DNA from: Bacteroidota bacterium
GTDB taxonomy: Bacteria > Bacteroidota > Bacteroidia > Chitinophagales > Chitinophagaceae
Length of the DNA stretch: 64,000 nucleotides
Direction of reading: 5' to 3'
NCBI GenBank assembly: GCA_018266455.1
Contig: JAFEAJ010000044.1
Location: forward strand, 43,850-107,849
The translations under genes were made by a program, and so were the position numbers. Positions 9,512-17,644 of the stretch are shown here, piece by piece (the stretch's first letter is position 1; every line of letters starts with the position of its first letter). The notes beneath the pieces are model-generated. The model had not been told where the DNA came from and ran no database searches. It saw nothing but the letters and a program-made list of their open reading frames with translations.

Positions 9512-10558
9512 ATGAAAAAATCAGTTATTATCCTTTTGCATATTGGGTATTGGGTTTTATACCTGATTTTGGTGCTGTTTTTTATTCAGGTGATGAGGTG
9601 GAACAGTTCCCCCAAGCCGGCGGTGAGTCATATTTTATTCTTCTCTGGAGGCAGCATTTTTGTATTTCTTCCCGGATTAACAGGCTTCTATTCTTTTTAC
9701 CTGATTATATTCCCGAGATTTTTGAGCAGGAAAAAAATTGCCGCATTATTTTTTTCCGGGATTATTTTTTCTATTGGTTGCGCATTGGTCACGATGTTTG
9801 TTATGTCCGTTTCATTTGATACAAAATTCAGCCTGATGCAGCCGGTTGAAGTGACATTCATGATCATATTTATGTCCTTGCTTGCTCTTGTGCACGGCGT
9901 GATTGGATTAGTGATGAAAGGCTTCATTACATGGTTTGGCGATATCAAATTGAAGGAAGACCTGAACAAAAAAAATTACGAAACAGAGCTTGCGCTGATT
10001 AAGTCACAAATCAATCCTCATTTTTTGTTCAACACAATTAATAATATTGACGTGCTGATCGAAAAAGATGCGAGAAAAGCTTCAGCGTATTTGAACAAGC
10101 TTTCTGATATGATGCGCTTTATGCTTTATGAAACGAAGGCAGAAGAAATTCCATTAGAGAAGGAGTTGGCTTATATTGAAAAATATATCGAGCTGCAAAA
10201 AATCAGGACATCCAATCCGAAATACGTAAATTATTCAGTTCAAGGAGATATGTATGGCAAAATGATTGCGCCGATGATTTTCTTTCCTTTTGTGGAAAAT
10301 GCATTTAAACATGTAGAAAATAAAAAGAAGCAAAATGCGATCAATATTCACATTGCTATGGAGAACGGCAAAATTGTATTCGAATGCAAAAACAGTTACG
10401 ATAATATTGTTCAGGTTAAACCCGGGCAAAGTGGCCTGGGCAATGAACTGATAAAAAAAAGGTTAATGCTTTTATACCCGAGCAAACATAGCTTGGAAGT
10501 CAATAAAGAAAATTTATCTTATGTCGTAAAGCTAATTATATCTGAAAATGAAGATTGA
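9512..10558 (+). CDS. LytS-type sensor histidine kinase
   Basis: 348 aa. Four predicted membrane helices within residues 8-140 are followed by a short linker and the His_kinase domain. The phospho-acceptor region NPHFLFNTINNID contains H170, and the N box FFPFVENAFKH and a glycine-rich GLGNELIKKRL complete the ATPase domain. No large periplasmic domain is present, so the signal is probably sensed within or near the membrane, perhaps through the ABC exporter encoded just upstream. Its last 11 bp overlap the start of the LytTR regulator, indicating translational coupling. Confidence 0.93.
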   Translation: MKKSVIILLHIGYWVLYLILVLFFIQVMRWNSSPKPAVSHILFFSGGSIFVFLPGLTGFYSFYLIIFPRFLSRKKIAALFFSGIIFSIGCALVTMFVMSVSFDTKFSLMQPVEVTFMIIFMSLLALVHGVIGLVMKGFITWFGDIKLKEDLNKKNYETELALIKSQINPHFLFNTINNIDVLIEKDARKASAYLNKLSDMMRFMLYETKAEEIPLEKELAYIEKYIELQKIRTSNPKYVNYSVQGDMYGKMIAPMIFFPFVENAFKHVENKKKQNAINIHIAMENGKIVFECKNSYDNIVQVKPGQSGLGNELIKKRLMLLYPSKHSLEVNKENLSYVVKLIISENED

Positions 10559-11231
10559 TTGTATCATAGTAGAAGATGAGCCGCTCGCATTAGAAAGAGC
10601 GCAAAGCTATGTGATGAAACTTTCTTTCCTCAATTTGCTCCGTGGATTTGATAACGCAGTTGATGCGCTTGTGTTTTTGAAAACAAATCAAGTTGATTTG
10701 ATATTCCTGGACATTAACATGGATAAGCTTTCGGGAATTCAATTGCTGGAAGCTGCAGACATTAAAAGCGAAGTGATCATTACTACTGCCTATGATGAGT
10801 ATGCCCTGAAAGGATACGAACTGAACGTGACCGATTACCTGTTGAAGCCATTTACTTTCGAGCGTTTTGTTCAGGCAGTTGATAAAGCCCAAAATAATTT
10901 AACAAGAAACAACATCAGGCAAGACAAAAAATTTGTTTTCGTTAAAACTGAATACAGGCTTGAAAAATTATTGCTTAGCGACATCATCTATATTGAAGGG
11001 ATGCGCGATTATAGGAAAATTCATACTGTGAACAAACAGGTAATGACATTGCAGACTTTTAAAGATTTTGAAGAAGAAATCCCACCGCATATCATTTGCA
11101 GGGTTCACAAATCATATATGGTAGCGCTGGATAAAATTGATTCTATTGAAAGAGACGGGATTAAAATAAAAAACGTATTCATTCCGATTTCTGAAACGTA
11201 CAAAAAACTATTTTTTCAACTTATCAAATAG
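10548..11231 (+). CDS. LytTR family response regulator
   Basis: 227 aa. The receiver domain (residues about 3-115) has the acidic pair E9/D10, phospho-acceptor D55 in LIFLDINMD, the TTAYDEYA segment and a conserved Lys in LLKPF. The C-terminal LytTR DNA-binding domain (about 130-225) includes IIYIEGMRDY, RVHKSYMVAL and ISETYKK. The gene overlaps the kinase gene by 11 bp. It probably binds direct repeats near its target promoters; a self-regulated ABC operon is the simplest guess, but I saw no convincing LytTR repeat pair upstream of 7809. Confidence 0.94.
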   Translation: MKIDCIIVEDEPLALERAQSYVMKLSFLNLLRGFDNAVDALVFLKTNQVDLIFLDINMDKLSGIQLLEAADIKSEVIITTAYDEYALKGYELNVTDYLLKPFTFERFVQAVDKAQNNLTRNNIRQDKKFVFVKTEYRLEKLLLSDIIYIEGMRDYRKIHTVNKQVMTLQTFKDFEEEIPPHIICRVHKSYMVALDKIDSIERDGIKIKNVFIPISETYKKLFFQLIK

Positions 11232-11279
11232 TTATGGTATTAGGCCGGAATCAATTTTTTATTTATTATTCAACATAAT

Positions 11280-11676
11280 ATGCTGCTCTTTTTTACAAAA
11301 AAAGTGATTTGGCTTGCTACATCAAAGCAAACAATCGGTAGGATATGGTATGTCGGCATGGCAATTTCGGTTCTGCGCTAGGGGGGTATCTTCTTATTCT
11401 GTCATTCGCTATCAGGTTGGGAAAGATTCATTGTATTTTAACAATAATGTTTATTTAAATCAAAACCCAGGAGAACTTGTTAATATCCGATATCAAAAAA
11501 ATAACCCTTCAGATGCAATAGCAGATAATTTTTTCAGTATTTGGGCTCAAGCTTTAGTATATGCTTTTTTTCCCTTCTTGATTTTATTAGTAATCTATCT
11601 AACTCCGGAAAGACCAGATCCGATTATTCCGCGAAAATCAAAAAATACTTATTGGCAAAAAAAAGCCTTTTATTAA
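11280..11676 (+). pseudogene. DUF3592-like protein, broken by a one-base frameshift
   Basis: Two overlapping frames make one plausible product. The first runs from the ATG at 11280 to a TAG at 11379-11381. The second is open through 11314-11676 and carries the C-terminal half: VIRYQVGKDSLYF, then PGELVNIRYQKNNPSDA, then a membrane helix and a short basic tail. That order is characteristic of DUF3592 proteins. Joining them needs one base removed before the TAG, in about 11345-11378. A first transmembrane helix expected for the family is also missing, so decay is more likely than a simple sequencing error. It follows the LytTR gene by 48 bp. Confidence 0.5.
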
Positions 11677-11691
11677 AATAGTAAGGAGTTG

Positions 11692-11764
11692 AGCCAACTA
11701 TCAGATTCGAACTGACGACCCTTTCATTACGAATGAAATGCTCTACCGGCTGAGCTAAGTTGGC
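11692..11764 (-). tRNA. tRNA-Thr (anticodon CGU)
   Basis: A 73-nt cloverleaf on the minus strand. The acceptor stem is GCCAACT with AGTTGGC, the D arm has GCTC/GAGC, and the anticodon stem TTTCA/TGAAA encloses the loop TTCGTAA (anticodon CGT). The T arm is GTCAG-TTCGAAT-CTGAT with a closing G-T pair. The discriminator base is T, and CCA is not encoded. It lies alone between the broken DUF3592-like gene and the alpha-galactosidase gene. Confidence 0.96.
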
Positions 11765-11824
11765 ATATTGCAAAAGTAAACAATCAATGCAATTTTGTAA
11801 ATTGCCTGCCTAAAATTTTACGCG

Positions 11825-14062
11825 ATGCATAAATTTCTTTTTGCTTTCTTCCTTTTTATTTCCGCTTCAGCAATAGCGCAGGATGTTGCTATTGCACAGG
11901 GATGGAAATTTAAAACCGGCGATTCCTCTCAATGGGCGCTCCCTGGTTTTGACGACAAAGAGTGGGCCGCTATTAAAATCGGTGAGCCATGGGAGAGCCA
12001 GGGATATAAAAATTATGACGGGTTTGCCTGGTATCGCCTTCATGTGGTGATCCCCTCTTCCATAAAAGAAAAATCTTTTTTAAAAGAAAGAATAAAATTT
12101 GACCTGGGCAAAATTGATGATGGAGATGAAGTGTACCTGAATGGGATGCTCATTGGAAAAAACGGCGGAAGAAATTACGATATTAAACAAGGCCCTTATG
12201 ATGCGCAACGTTCTTACACTTTATCACTGAATGACTCAAGAATTTTATGGGATAAAGAGAATGTGATTGCTGTACGCGTTTGGGATGGCGGTGGCGATGG
12301 TGGGATGTACGAAGGAAAATATGGGATCAGCGTGATGGATGTCGTTGATTATATCCATATCGGTACCAATGAAGATTTTCAGTTCAATGGCCAACAGGTC
12401 GCCAAAAAAATCGCCCTGCAGTCTACAAGCGATAAATATGATTTTAATGGAAAACTGAGAATAACAATTGAAGACCCCTCAACGATTGCTGTTGTTTTCA
12501 AGCAAACCATCGGCGCAGATTTTGCAAAAAACAGGCCATTTGAATATACGTATAGAGCAAACCTCCCATCTAATAAATCATACATCGCTTCTTATGTTTT
12601 TGAAGAAAGCAGGACTAAAAAAGAAATCATTTTTTCAGAGGGCATTCCTTATATACTAACGCCTCGACCCTCTCCGAAGCCAAAAATAAACGGCCCGGAC
12701 GTTTATGGTGTGAGAGCAAATGCCCCATTTTTATATAAAATCCCTGCGACGGGCGAAAAACCTATAGCATACGATGCAGTAGGCCTGCCCAAAGGGCTGT
12801 TATTGGATAAGCAAACTGGCGCTATTACCGGCTCTGTTCTTGCAAAAGGAAATTATAAAGTGAAACTGGTTGCAAAAAACAAACTTGGCACAGCTACAAA
12901 AAAGTTTACGATTGTTTTTGGCGATTTGATTGGGCTGACACCTGCTTTGGGTTGGAACAGTTGGAACTGCTGGGGCCTAAGCGTGAGCGATGAAAAGGTA
13001 AAAGCATCTGCAAATCAAATGGCTGATAAATTAGCCGGCCATGGGTGGAGCTACATTAATATTGATGATGGATGGCAGGCAGCCAAGAGAAATGAAAATG
13101 GAGAAATTGTTCCAAACAAAAAATTTCCTGACATGAAAGCGCTGTGCGATTATGTTCATGGCCTTGGCCTGAAAATCGGGATCTATTCTTCGCCAGGCCC
13201 GCAAACCTGCGGCGGCTATCTCGGAAGTTACCAGCATGAAGAGCAGGATGCAAGAACTTACGGCGCATGGGGAATTGATTACTTAAAATATGATTGGTGC
13301 TCTTATGGGAATATTGCACCAAAAAACCCATCACTTGATGATTATAAAAAACCGTACATAGTAATGAGGGATGCATTGAACAAAGTGGACCGCGATATCC
13401 TGTTCAGTTTTTGCCAATACGGAATGGGCGATGTTTGGAAATGGGGCGCTGAAATCGGCGGTAACAGCTGGCGCACAACAGGCGATATTAACGACTCCTG
13501 GGGAAGCTTGTCGGGAATCGGGTTCAGCCAGGACGGGCCAGCTCCATTTGCACAACCGGGGCACTTCAACGACCCAGATATGTTAGTTGTTGGAAAAGTT
13601 GGCTGGGGGCCAAGCTTGCATAACACAAAGCTTTCTCCGGATGAACAATATACGCATATCAGTTTATGGTGCTTGTTGTCTGCGCCATTGTTGATTGGCT
13701 GCGACATGAGCCAGTTGGATGATTTCACATTGAATTTACTCACGAATGATGAAGTGCTTGCCGTAGACCAGGACGCGATGGGAAAATCAGCAAGAAAGGT
13801 TTTTGAAAAAAATACAATCCAGGTGTGGGCAAAAGAACTGGAGGATGGGAATAAAGCAATCGGCATTTTTAATTTAGGCGATAAAGCGGCTTCTGCAAGT
13901 ATTAACTTCGCAGACTTAAACCTCCCTTCGCAATTGGCGCTTCGTGATTTATGGAGACAACAAAACCTGGGCACTTTTAAAAACAGCTTTACTTCATCTG
14001 TTCCTGCCCATGGGGTTGTGTTGTTAAAGAGCCGGTTGGCTACTGTAAAAAAAAGAGAATAA
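11825..14062 (+). CDS. Secreted GH27 alpha-galactosidase with N-terminal accessory domains
   Basis: 745 aa. A signal peptide (about 1-18) is followed by a jelly-roll domain of the kind that precedes sialate esterases (about 20-190), a linker region, a putative Ig/He_PIG domain around LPKGLLLDKQTGAITG, and the GH27 barrel from TPALGWNSWNCWG (about residue 378). The catalytic nucleophile is D490 in YLKYDWC and the acid/base is D554 in RTTGDINDSW; FNDPDMLVVG is also conserved. It should remove terminal alpha-galactose (or alpha-N-acetylgalactosamine or beta-arabinose, as in some family members) from glycans in the periplasm or outside the cell. It stands alone, with no SusC/D pair nearby. Confidence 0.93.
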   Translation: MHKFLFAFFLFISASAIAQDVAIAQGWKFKTGDSSQWALPGFDDKEWAAIKIGEPWESQGYKNYDGFAWYRLHVVIPSSIKEKSFLKERIKFDLGKIDDGDEVYLNGMLIGKNGGRNYDIKQGPYDAQRSYTLSLNDSRILWDKENVIAVRVWDGGGDGGMYEGKYGISVMDVVDYIHIGTNEDFQFNGQQVAKKIALQSTSDKYDFNGKLRITIEDPSTIAVVFKQTIGADFAKNRPFEYTYRANLPSNKSYIASYVFEESRTKKEIIFSEGIPYILTPRPSPKPKINGPDVYGVRANAPFLYKIPATGEKPIAYDAVGLPKGLLLDKQTGAITGSVLAKGNYKVKLVAKNKLGTATKKFTIVFGDLIGLTPALGWNSWNCWGLSVSDEKVKASANQMADKLAGHGWSYINIDDGWQAAKRNENGEIVPNKKFPDMKALCDYVHGLGLKIGIYSSPGPQTCGGYLGSYQHEEQDARTYGAWGIDYLKYDWCSYGNIAPKNPSLDDYKKPYIVMRDALNKVDRDILFSFCQYGMGDVWKWGAEIGGNSWRTTGDINDSWGSLSGIGFSQDGPAPFAQPGHFNDPDMLVVGKVGWGPSLHNTKLSPDEQYTHISLWCLLSAPLLIGCDMSQLDDFTLNLLTNDEVLAVDQDAMGKSARKVFEKNTIQVWAKELEDGNKAIGIFNLGDKAASASINFADLNLPSQLALRDLWRQQNLGTFKNSFTSSVPAHGVVLLKSRLATVKKRE

Positions 14063-14076
14063 GGATCTTTTATCCC

Positions 14077-14106
14077 AAGCAGGAAAAATTTGCCTGCTTT
14101 ATTATT
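14077..14106 (+). terminator. Terminator of the alpha-galactosidase gene
   Basis: A perfect 7-bp stem, AAGCAGG (14077-14083) with CCTGCTT (14093-14099), is followed by TATTATT. It lies 15 bp after the stop codon. Confidence 0.6.
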
Positions 14107-14143
14107 GCACAGCGGTATTCTTAGTTTCTGATGAAAAATATAA

Positions 14144-14170
14144 AAAGCTGCTTGAAACTCAAGCAGCTTT
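14144..14170 (-). terminator. Terminator of msrB
   Basis: A perfect 10-bp stem, AAAGCTGCTT with AAGCAGCTTT, has a 7-nt loop. On the minus strand a T-rich tail follows. It lies 25 bp past the msrB stop. Confidence 0.75.
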
Positions 14171-14194
14171 CGATTCATAACCAGTACTATTATT

Positions 14195-14776
14195 TTATGA
14201 ATGTTTGTTCTCCCCGGTATATTTTTTTTCTGCAGATTTTGCTTTTTCAAAATCCAGTACCACGCCATTAATGCAATAGCGCAGCCCTGTGGGCGGAGGG
14301 CCATCTTTGAACACGTGCCCCAGGTGCGATTTGCAGCGGCCGCACATTACTTCTGTTCTTTGCATGCCATAGCTGTCATCTTCTGCATAAATAATGCTGG
14401 CTTTGCTTACTGGCTCATAGAAGCTTGGCCAACCACAGCCGCTTTCAAATTTTGTATCGCTTTTGAATAAAGGGTTGCCGCAAACCGCACAGTAATAAGT
14501 TCCAACCTCATGCAAGCTTTCATATTTGCTTGTCCATGGGCGCTCAGTGCCTTTTAGCCGGGCAATATTATAAACATCTGTCGGAAGGATTTTTTTCCAT
14601 TCTTCATTGGTCAGGCTCACTCTCGATGGGTCTGTATGTGAATAGACCGGGTTGTTTTCTTTCTTTGTTGTATCCATATTGCTGATTTTCTGGTTGCCTG
14701 CAGACTGGGAATATGTACATCGCAGCAGCGAAAAGCTGAGCAAAACTATGCTTGTTGTTCTGAAAATGTTTTTCAC
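14195..14776 (-). CDS. msrB: Peptide-methionine (R)-S-oxide reductase MsrB, exported form
   Basis: 193 aa. It reduces the R-form of methionine sulfoxide in damaged proteins. An N-terminal hydrophobic segment (about 1-25) suggests export; C20 could act as a lipid-anchor cysteine, but the preceding Arg makes a poor lipobox. The MsrB domain has zinc cysteines C96/C99 and C145/C148, the conserved SGCGWPSF stretch, and the catalytic C168 in RYCIN. The start is GTG at 14776, as no ATG lies upstream in frame. No msrA is fused or adjacent. It is monocistronic, with a strong terminator. Confidence 0.94.
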   Translation of the reverse strand: MKNIFRTTSIVLLSFSLLRCTYSQSAGNQKISNMDTTKKENNPVYSHTDPSRVSLTNEEWKKILPTDVYNIARLKGTERPWTSKYESLHEVGTYYCAVCGNPLFKSDTKFESGCGWPSFYEPVSKASIIYAEDDSYGMQRTEVMCGRCKSHLGHVFKDGPPPTGLRYCINGVVLDFEKAKSAEKKYTGENKHS

Positions 14777-14931
14777 AATAATGATTATTTAACAAATGTA
14801 CGGAGCAAGTGTTCGCACAATTTGTCTGAGGGGCGACAAATAGGAAGGCTTAACAAAACCATAAGTTTATCGGGAAGTACTACTGTCTTATACTTCCGGT
14901 CTTTTACGATTTCTAAAAAAATACTGTTCTG

Positions 14932-14962
14932 TTTGCATATTCGCCAATTTTACATAGGTTTG
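14932..14962 (+). promoter_or_regulatory. Bacteroidota-type promoter of adk
   Basis: TTTG at 14932-14935, 19 nt spacer, TAGGTTTG at 14955-14962. The predicted transcript starts near 14969, which supports the adk start at 14993 and rules out the longer upstream reading frame beginning at 14822. Confidence 0.6.
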
Positions 14963-14992
14963 TTAACTCACAATGGTAACCAAGCGTCAATC

Positions 14993-15574
14993 ATGTTCAA
15001 TTTAATTTTATTTGGCCCTCCTGGCAGCGGAAAAGGGACCCAGTCAGAAAAACTGACCTTAAAATACGGCTTAAAGCATTTGAGCACAGGCGACCTTTTA
15101 AGAAGCGAGATTGCAGGCCAAACGCCACTCGGGCTTGCTGTAAAAAACCTGATGGCGGAAGGAAAGCTTGTGCCTGACGAAATTGTGATTGAAATGATCA
15201 ATTCTGTGCTTGACAATAACCCGCATGTAAACGGGTTTTTGTTCGATGGTTTCCCCCGTACTACCGCCCAGGCCGAAGCGCTCGACAAATTGCTTGTGCA
15301 AAAAGGTACTGAGATTGGGCTCGTGCTTGCTTTGCAGGTGAGCCAGCAGGAGCTGATAAAAAGATTACTGAACCGCGGCCGCACTTCGGACAGGGTTGAT
15401 GATGTGAGCGAAGAGGTGATTGCTGCTCGTATTTCGGAATATGAGAAAAAAACCGCTGCAGTAGCAGAGCACTATAAAAAATATGGTAAGGTAGAATATG
15501 TTCATGGGGAGGGCAGCATTGATGAAATTTTCGACCTGCTCTGTAAAGAAATTGATCAGAAAAAAGTTGCCTGA
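14993..15574 (+). CDS. adk: Adenylate kinase
   Basis: 193-aa cytoplasmic enzyme converting ATP + AMP to two ADP. The P-loop GPPGSGKGT is at residues 8-16; FLFDGFPRT (AMP-binding region) and RLLNRGRTSDRVDD (start of the lid, then catalytic Arg residues) follow. The lid is the short type lacking zinc cysteines, as usual in Bacteroidota, which explains the modest length. The frame is open from 14822, but the preceding 57 codons are not adk-like and lie before the predicted transcription start, so I use the ATG at 14993. Confidence 0.96.
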   Translation: MFNLILFGPPGSGKGTQSEKLTLKYGLKHLSTGDLLRSEIAGQTPLGLAVKNLMAEGKLVPDEIVIEMINSVLDNNPHVNGFLFDGFPRTTAQAEALDKLLVQKGTEIGLVLALQVSQQELIKRLLNRGRTSDRVDDVSEEVIAARISEYEKKTAAVAEHYKKYGKVEYVHGEGSIDEIFDLLCKEIDQKKVA

Positions 15575-15670
15575 TCCAAAAGGCAATCGTATAATAGTAA
15601 GGCATCTGATGGGTTAGGTTGCTGAAAATTTTTAACCAAACACATTCATCAGAGGCTATAGGAATTAAGG

Positions 15671-15994
15671 TTATTTGTTCTTTAATTTAGCCAGCTTCAG
15701 ATTTGCTTCGGGATCTTTATAAAATTCTTTTTTGCATTCCTTTGAACAGAAGCCAAGCACATAACTTTTATAGTGGGCCGTATCCCCGATACCTGCCGTT
15801 AACGGCATCATACAAGACGGGTCAAGGGCATTGTCAACATCGGCCAGCTTGAATTTTTCATGTGCCGAATCCTGGGCTGCTACTGCAGGGGAAATAAATT
15901 TCATATCTTTTTTTGAGGAATTGTTACAGCTAATCAAAAAGCATGTTGCTGTTGCCCATGTGAGGGCAAAAAAAACTTTTTTGTTCATTTTCAT
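15671..15994 (-). CDS. YHS-like lipoprotein
   Basis: 107 aa. A signal sequence ends in a lipobox (FLISC, Cys at residue 23), so the protein is probably a periplasm-facing lipoprotein. The C-terminal part, with DPSCMMPL, then YVLGFCSKECKKEFYKDP, matches the YHS/TRASH pattern, in which spaced cysteines bind a metal such as copper or iron. A TTG two codons earlier (16000) could extend it, but the ATG at 15994 is better. It is the last of three minus-strand genes with conspicuous cysteines, 78 bp after the barrel gene. The metal is not known. Confidence 0.75.
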   Translation of the reverse strand: MKMNKKVFFALTWATATCFLISCNNSSKKDMKFISPAVAAQDSAHEKFKLADVDNALDPSCMMPLTAGIGDTAHYKSYVLGFCSKECKKEFYKDPEANLKLAKLKNK

Positions 15995-16072
15995 AATCAA
16001 TTTTTAAACGAGCCACAGGCAGGGCATAGCTTATAATTTCATGTCAGCTTGCCTGTGGCTATTGGTTTTATT

Positions 16073-16984
16073 TTACAATGCAAAGGTAAGATGCGCCACT
16101 CCCCTTAACTGCATTTTTGTTTGGTGCTCTGCAAAATTTTGGGCAAAAGGTGCTTGTAAGCTGATGCCGACGGCAATCTTGTTAAATGTAACCTCTGCTC
16201 CGGCTAACGCACTTACGGCATAACTTCCAGTAAATTGCACTTTTTCTTTACTTAAAAGATTAACCGCTGTATTTTCATACATTACCCCTGCATTGGGTGA
16301 AATAGAAATCCCGTTTGTACGAAAACGGTAATAAGCGATACTGGTTGCCGTAAATTTATTTCCGAATTTATAACCAGAACTGTTAGGCGTACTTATTTTA
16401 TAATTTGCCGAAGTACTCACTCCAAAAAAACCGATGTTCACATTGTACAGTGTGTTCATTAAAAAATCTGTGCTTCCTGTTCCAATCTGTTCATTAATGT
16501 CCGCCAGTGTAGTGGTAGAATCGTTGGGATTAATGGTAAACGTGCCGGTAGGCAATTTTATGCCACCACCAAACCATAGCACCTGCTCTACCTTTTTTCC
16601 TTTGTTGTTTATTTTCCTGGTATGCATCAGCTGGTAGTTCAACATCATCGTAATATCTCCCAAGCCTTTCTTGTACGAGATACCATCATCATCTGCCTGC
16701 TTATTATAATAATAAGGTATAAATGCCAGCACCTGCCACTTTCTGCCAAGATTCCATCCGCCCCAAAGTTCAACGCTGTTATAATAATTATGGCTGAATT
16801 GAGTTGCATCAGAATTTAGCCTGGTATAAAACTGAACATAATGATAGCGCAAACCAATAAAAGCGCTCTTAAAATTGGGAAGCAAGCCCATGTAAAAATT
16901 TCCACCGCCGCAGCCGCATATATCGCAGGCAAGTGCGGGAAGCGAGACAAATGAAATTATCGCAATCAAAAAATATTTTTTCAT
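16073..16984 (-). CDS. Outer-membrane beta-barrel with CDICGCGGGN N-terminus
   Basis: 303 aa. The signal peptide ends at ALA, so the mature protein begins with CDICGCGGGN, a cysteine cluster. The remainder alternates hydrophobic and polar residues in barrel strands rich in aromatic and Gly residues and ends with the outer-membrane-type FAL. This resembles a Bacteroidota family annotated only as 'transporter'. The N-terminal cysteines suggest either lipidation at C20 or metal binding. Its neighbours are a YHS-like lipoprotein and a small Cys-rich protein on the same strand, which favours metal handling. The function is inferred from context only. Confidence 0.7.
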   Translation of the reverse strand: MKKYFLIAIISFVSLPALACDICGCGGGNFYMGLLPNFKSAFIGLRYHYVQFYTRLNSDATQFSHNYYNSVELWGGWNLGRKWQVLAFIPYYYNKQADDDGISYKKGLGDITMMLNYQLMHTRKINNKGKKVEQVLWFGGGIKLPTGTFTINPNDSTTTLADINEQIGTGSTDFLMNTLYNVNIGFFGVSTSANYKISTPNSSGYKFGNKFTATSIAYYRFRTNGISISPNAGVMYENTAVNLLSKEKVQFTGSYAVSALAGAEVTFNKIAVGISLQAPFAQNFAEHQTKMQLRGVAHLTFAL

Positions 16985-17131
16985 TTTATTTTATTAATAA
17001 TGAGAGTAAATGAAAAATAAAAAAGTTACAAAAATTGTTAAGTGAAGAATATATATAAGCTACTGCCTACACTCCGTATAGAATCAGCAAGCATTCATTA
17101 TTAATCACTCAACAAAAAATAATTCTATCCG

Positions 17132-17539
17132 CTATGTTGTAGTTCCCGGGGGGTGAAATACGGAAGAAAGAAGGGTTGAATATTTTTTAATGCAATACCG
17201 TGTATTGTATATTTTTTTTACTTTAAAATCTGAAAACAAATTTTGTTCATTACTTTCAAAAAATAAAGTTGCTTCAAACCTGTCTTTTGAAAAATTTTGC
17301 GCATTTTTCCCTTCTTCTTTCTGTAATTGCTTTTTTAAAAAACAGGTACCATGGCAACAACAGGAAGGCTTGTTGCGGTTTTCGCACAAAGTGGTTGCAA
17401 TATAATTTTTGTTAACCGCGAAATCGAGAAAAATAACAACCTTGCTGAATGTTACTCCCATCATGGCAATAAACATTACTAATATGGATAGCTTTTTTAG
17501 TATGTTGATAATCGCAGGCAGTTGTTGAAATTTCCGCAA
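17132..17539 (-). CDS. Small membrane protein with Cys-rich motif
   Basis: A conserved Bacteroidota-type small protein. One hydrophobic N-terminal segment is followed by VVIFLDFAVNKNYIATTLCE and then NRNKPSCCCHGTCFLKKQL, a cysteine cluster typical of a family seen near copper or TonB-receptor genes. The longest frame begins at a TTG (17539), but that TTG lies inside a possible -7 box (TATCTTTG). The first ATG is at 17476 and would give 114 aa, with a shorter hydrophobic segment. The start is therefore unsettled. It is probably the first gene of the three-gene Cys-rich set running to 15671. Confidence 0.65.
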   Translation of the reverse strand: MRKFQQLPAIINILKKLSILVMFIAMMGVTFSKVVIFLDFAVNKNYIATTLCENRNKPSCCCHGTCFLKKQLQKEEGKNAQNFSKDRFEATLFFESNEQNLFSDFKVKKIYNTRYCIKKYSTLLSSVFHPPGTTT

Positions 17540-17615
17540 AGATAATACCTACAAAATTGACTTCATGATTTTTATCAGCAACTTGCATGGCAAACCTCCG
17601 CGATTTGTTTTGAAT

Positions 17616-17623
17616 TAATTTTG
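17616..17623 (+). promoter_or_regulatory. -7 element of paaZ
   Basis: TAATTTTG fits TAnnTTTG exactly and lies 21 nt before the ATG at 17645. No good TTTG is seen at the right upstream distance. Confidence 0.4.
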
Positions 17624-17644
17624 CTGATTAATAAACGAAACTGT

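Noticed and set aside
14822..14992. Extension of the adenylate kinase frame by 57 codons
   Set aside because: Not similar to any adk N-terminus, and the predicted promoter at 14932-14962 lies inside it, so it is not translated.
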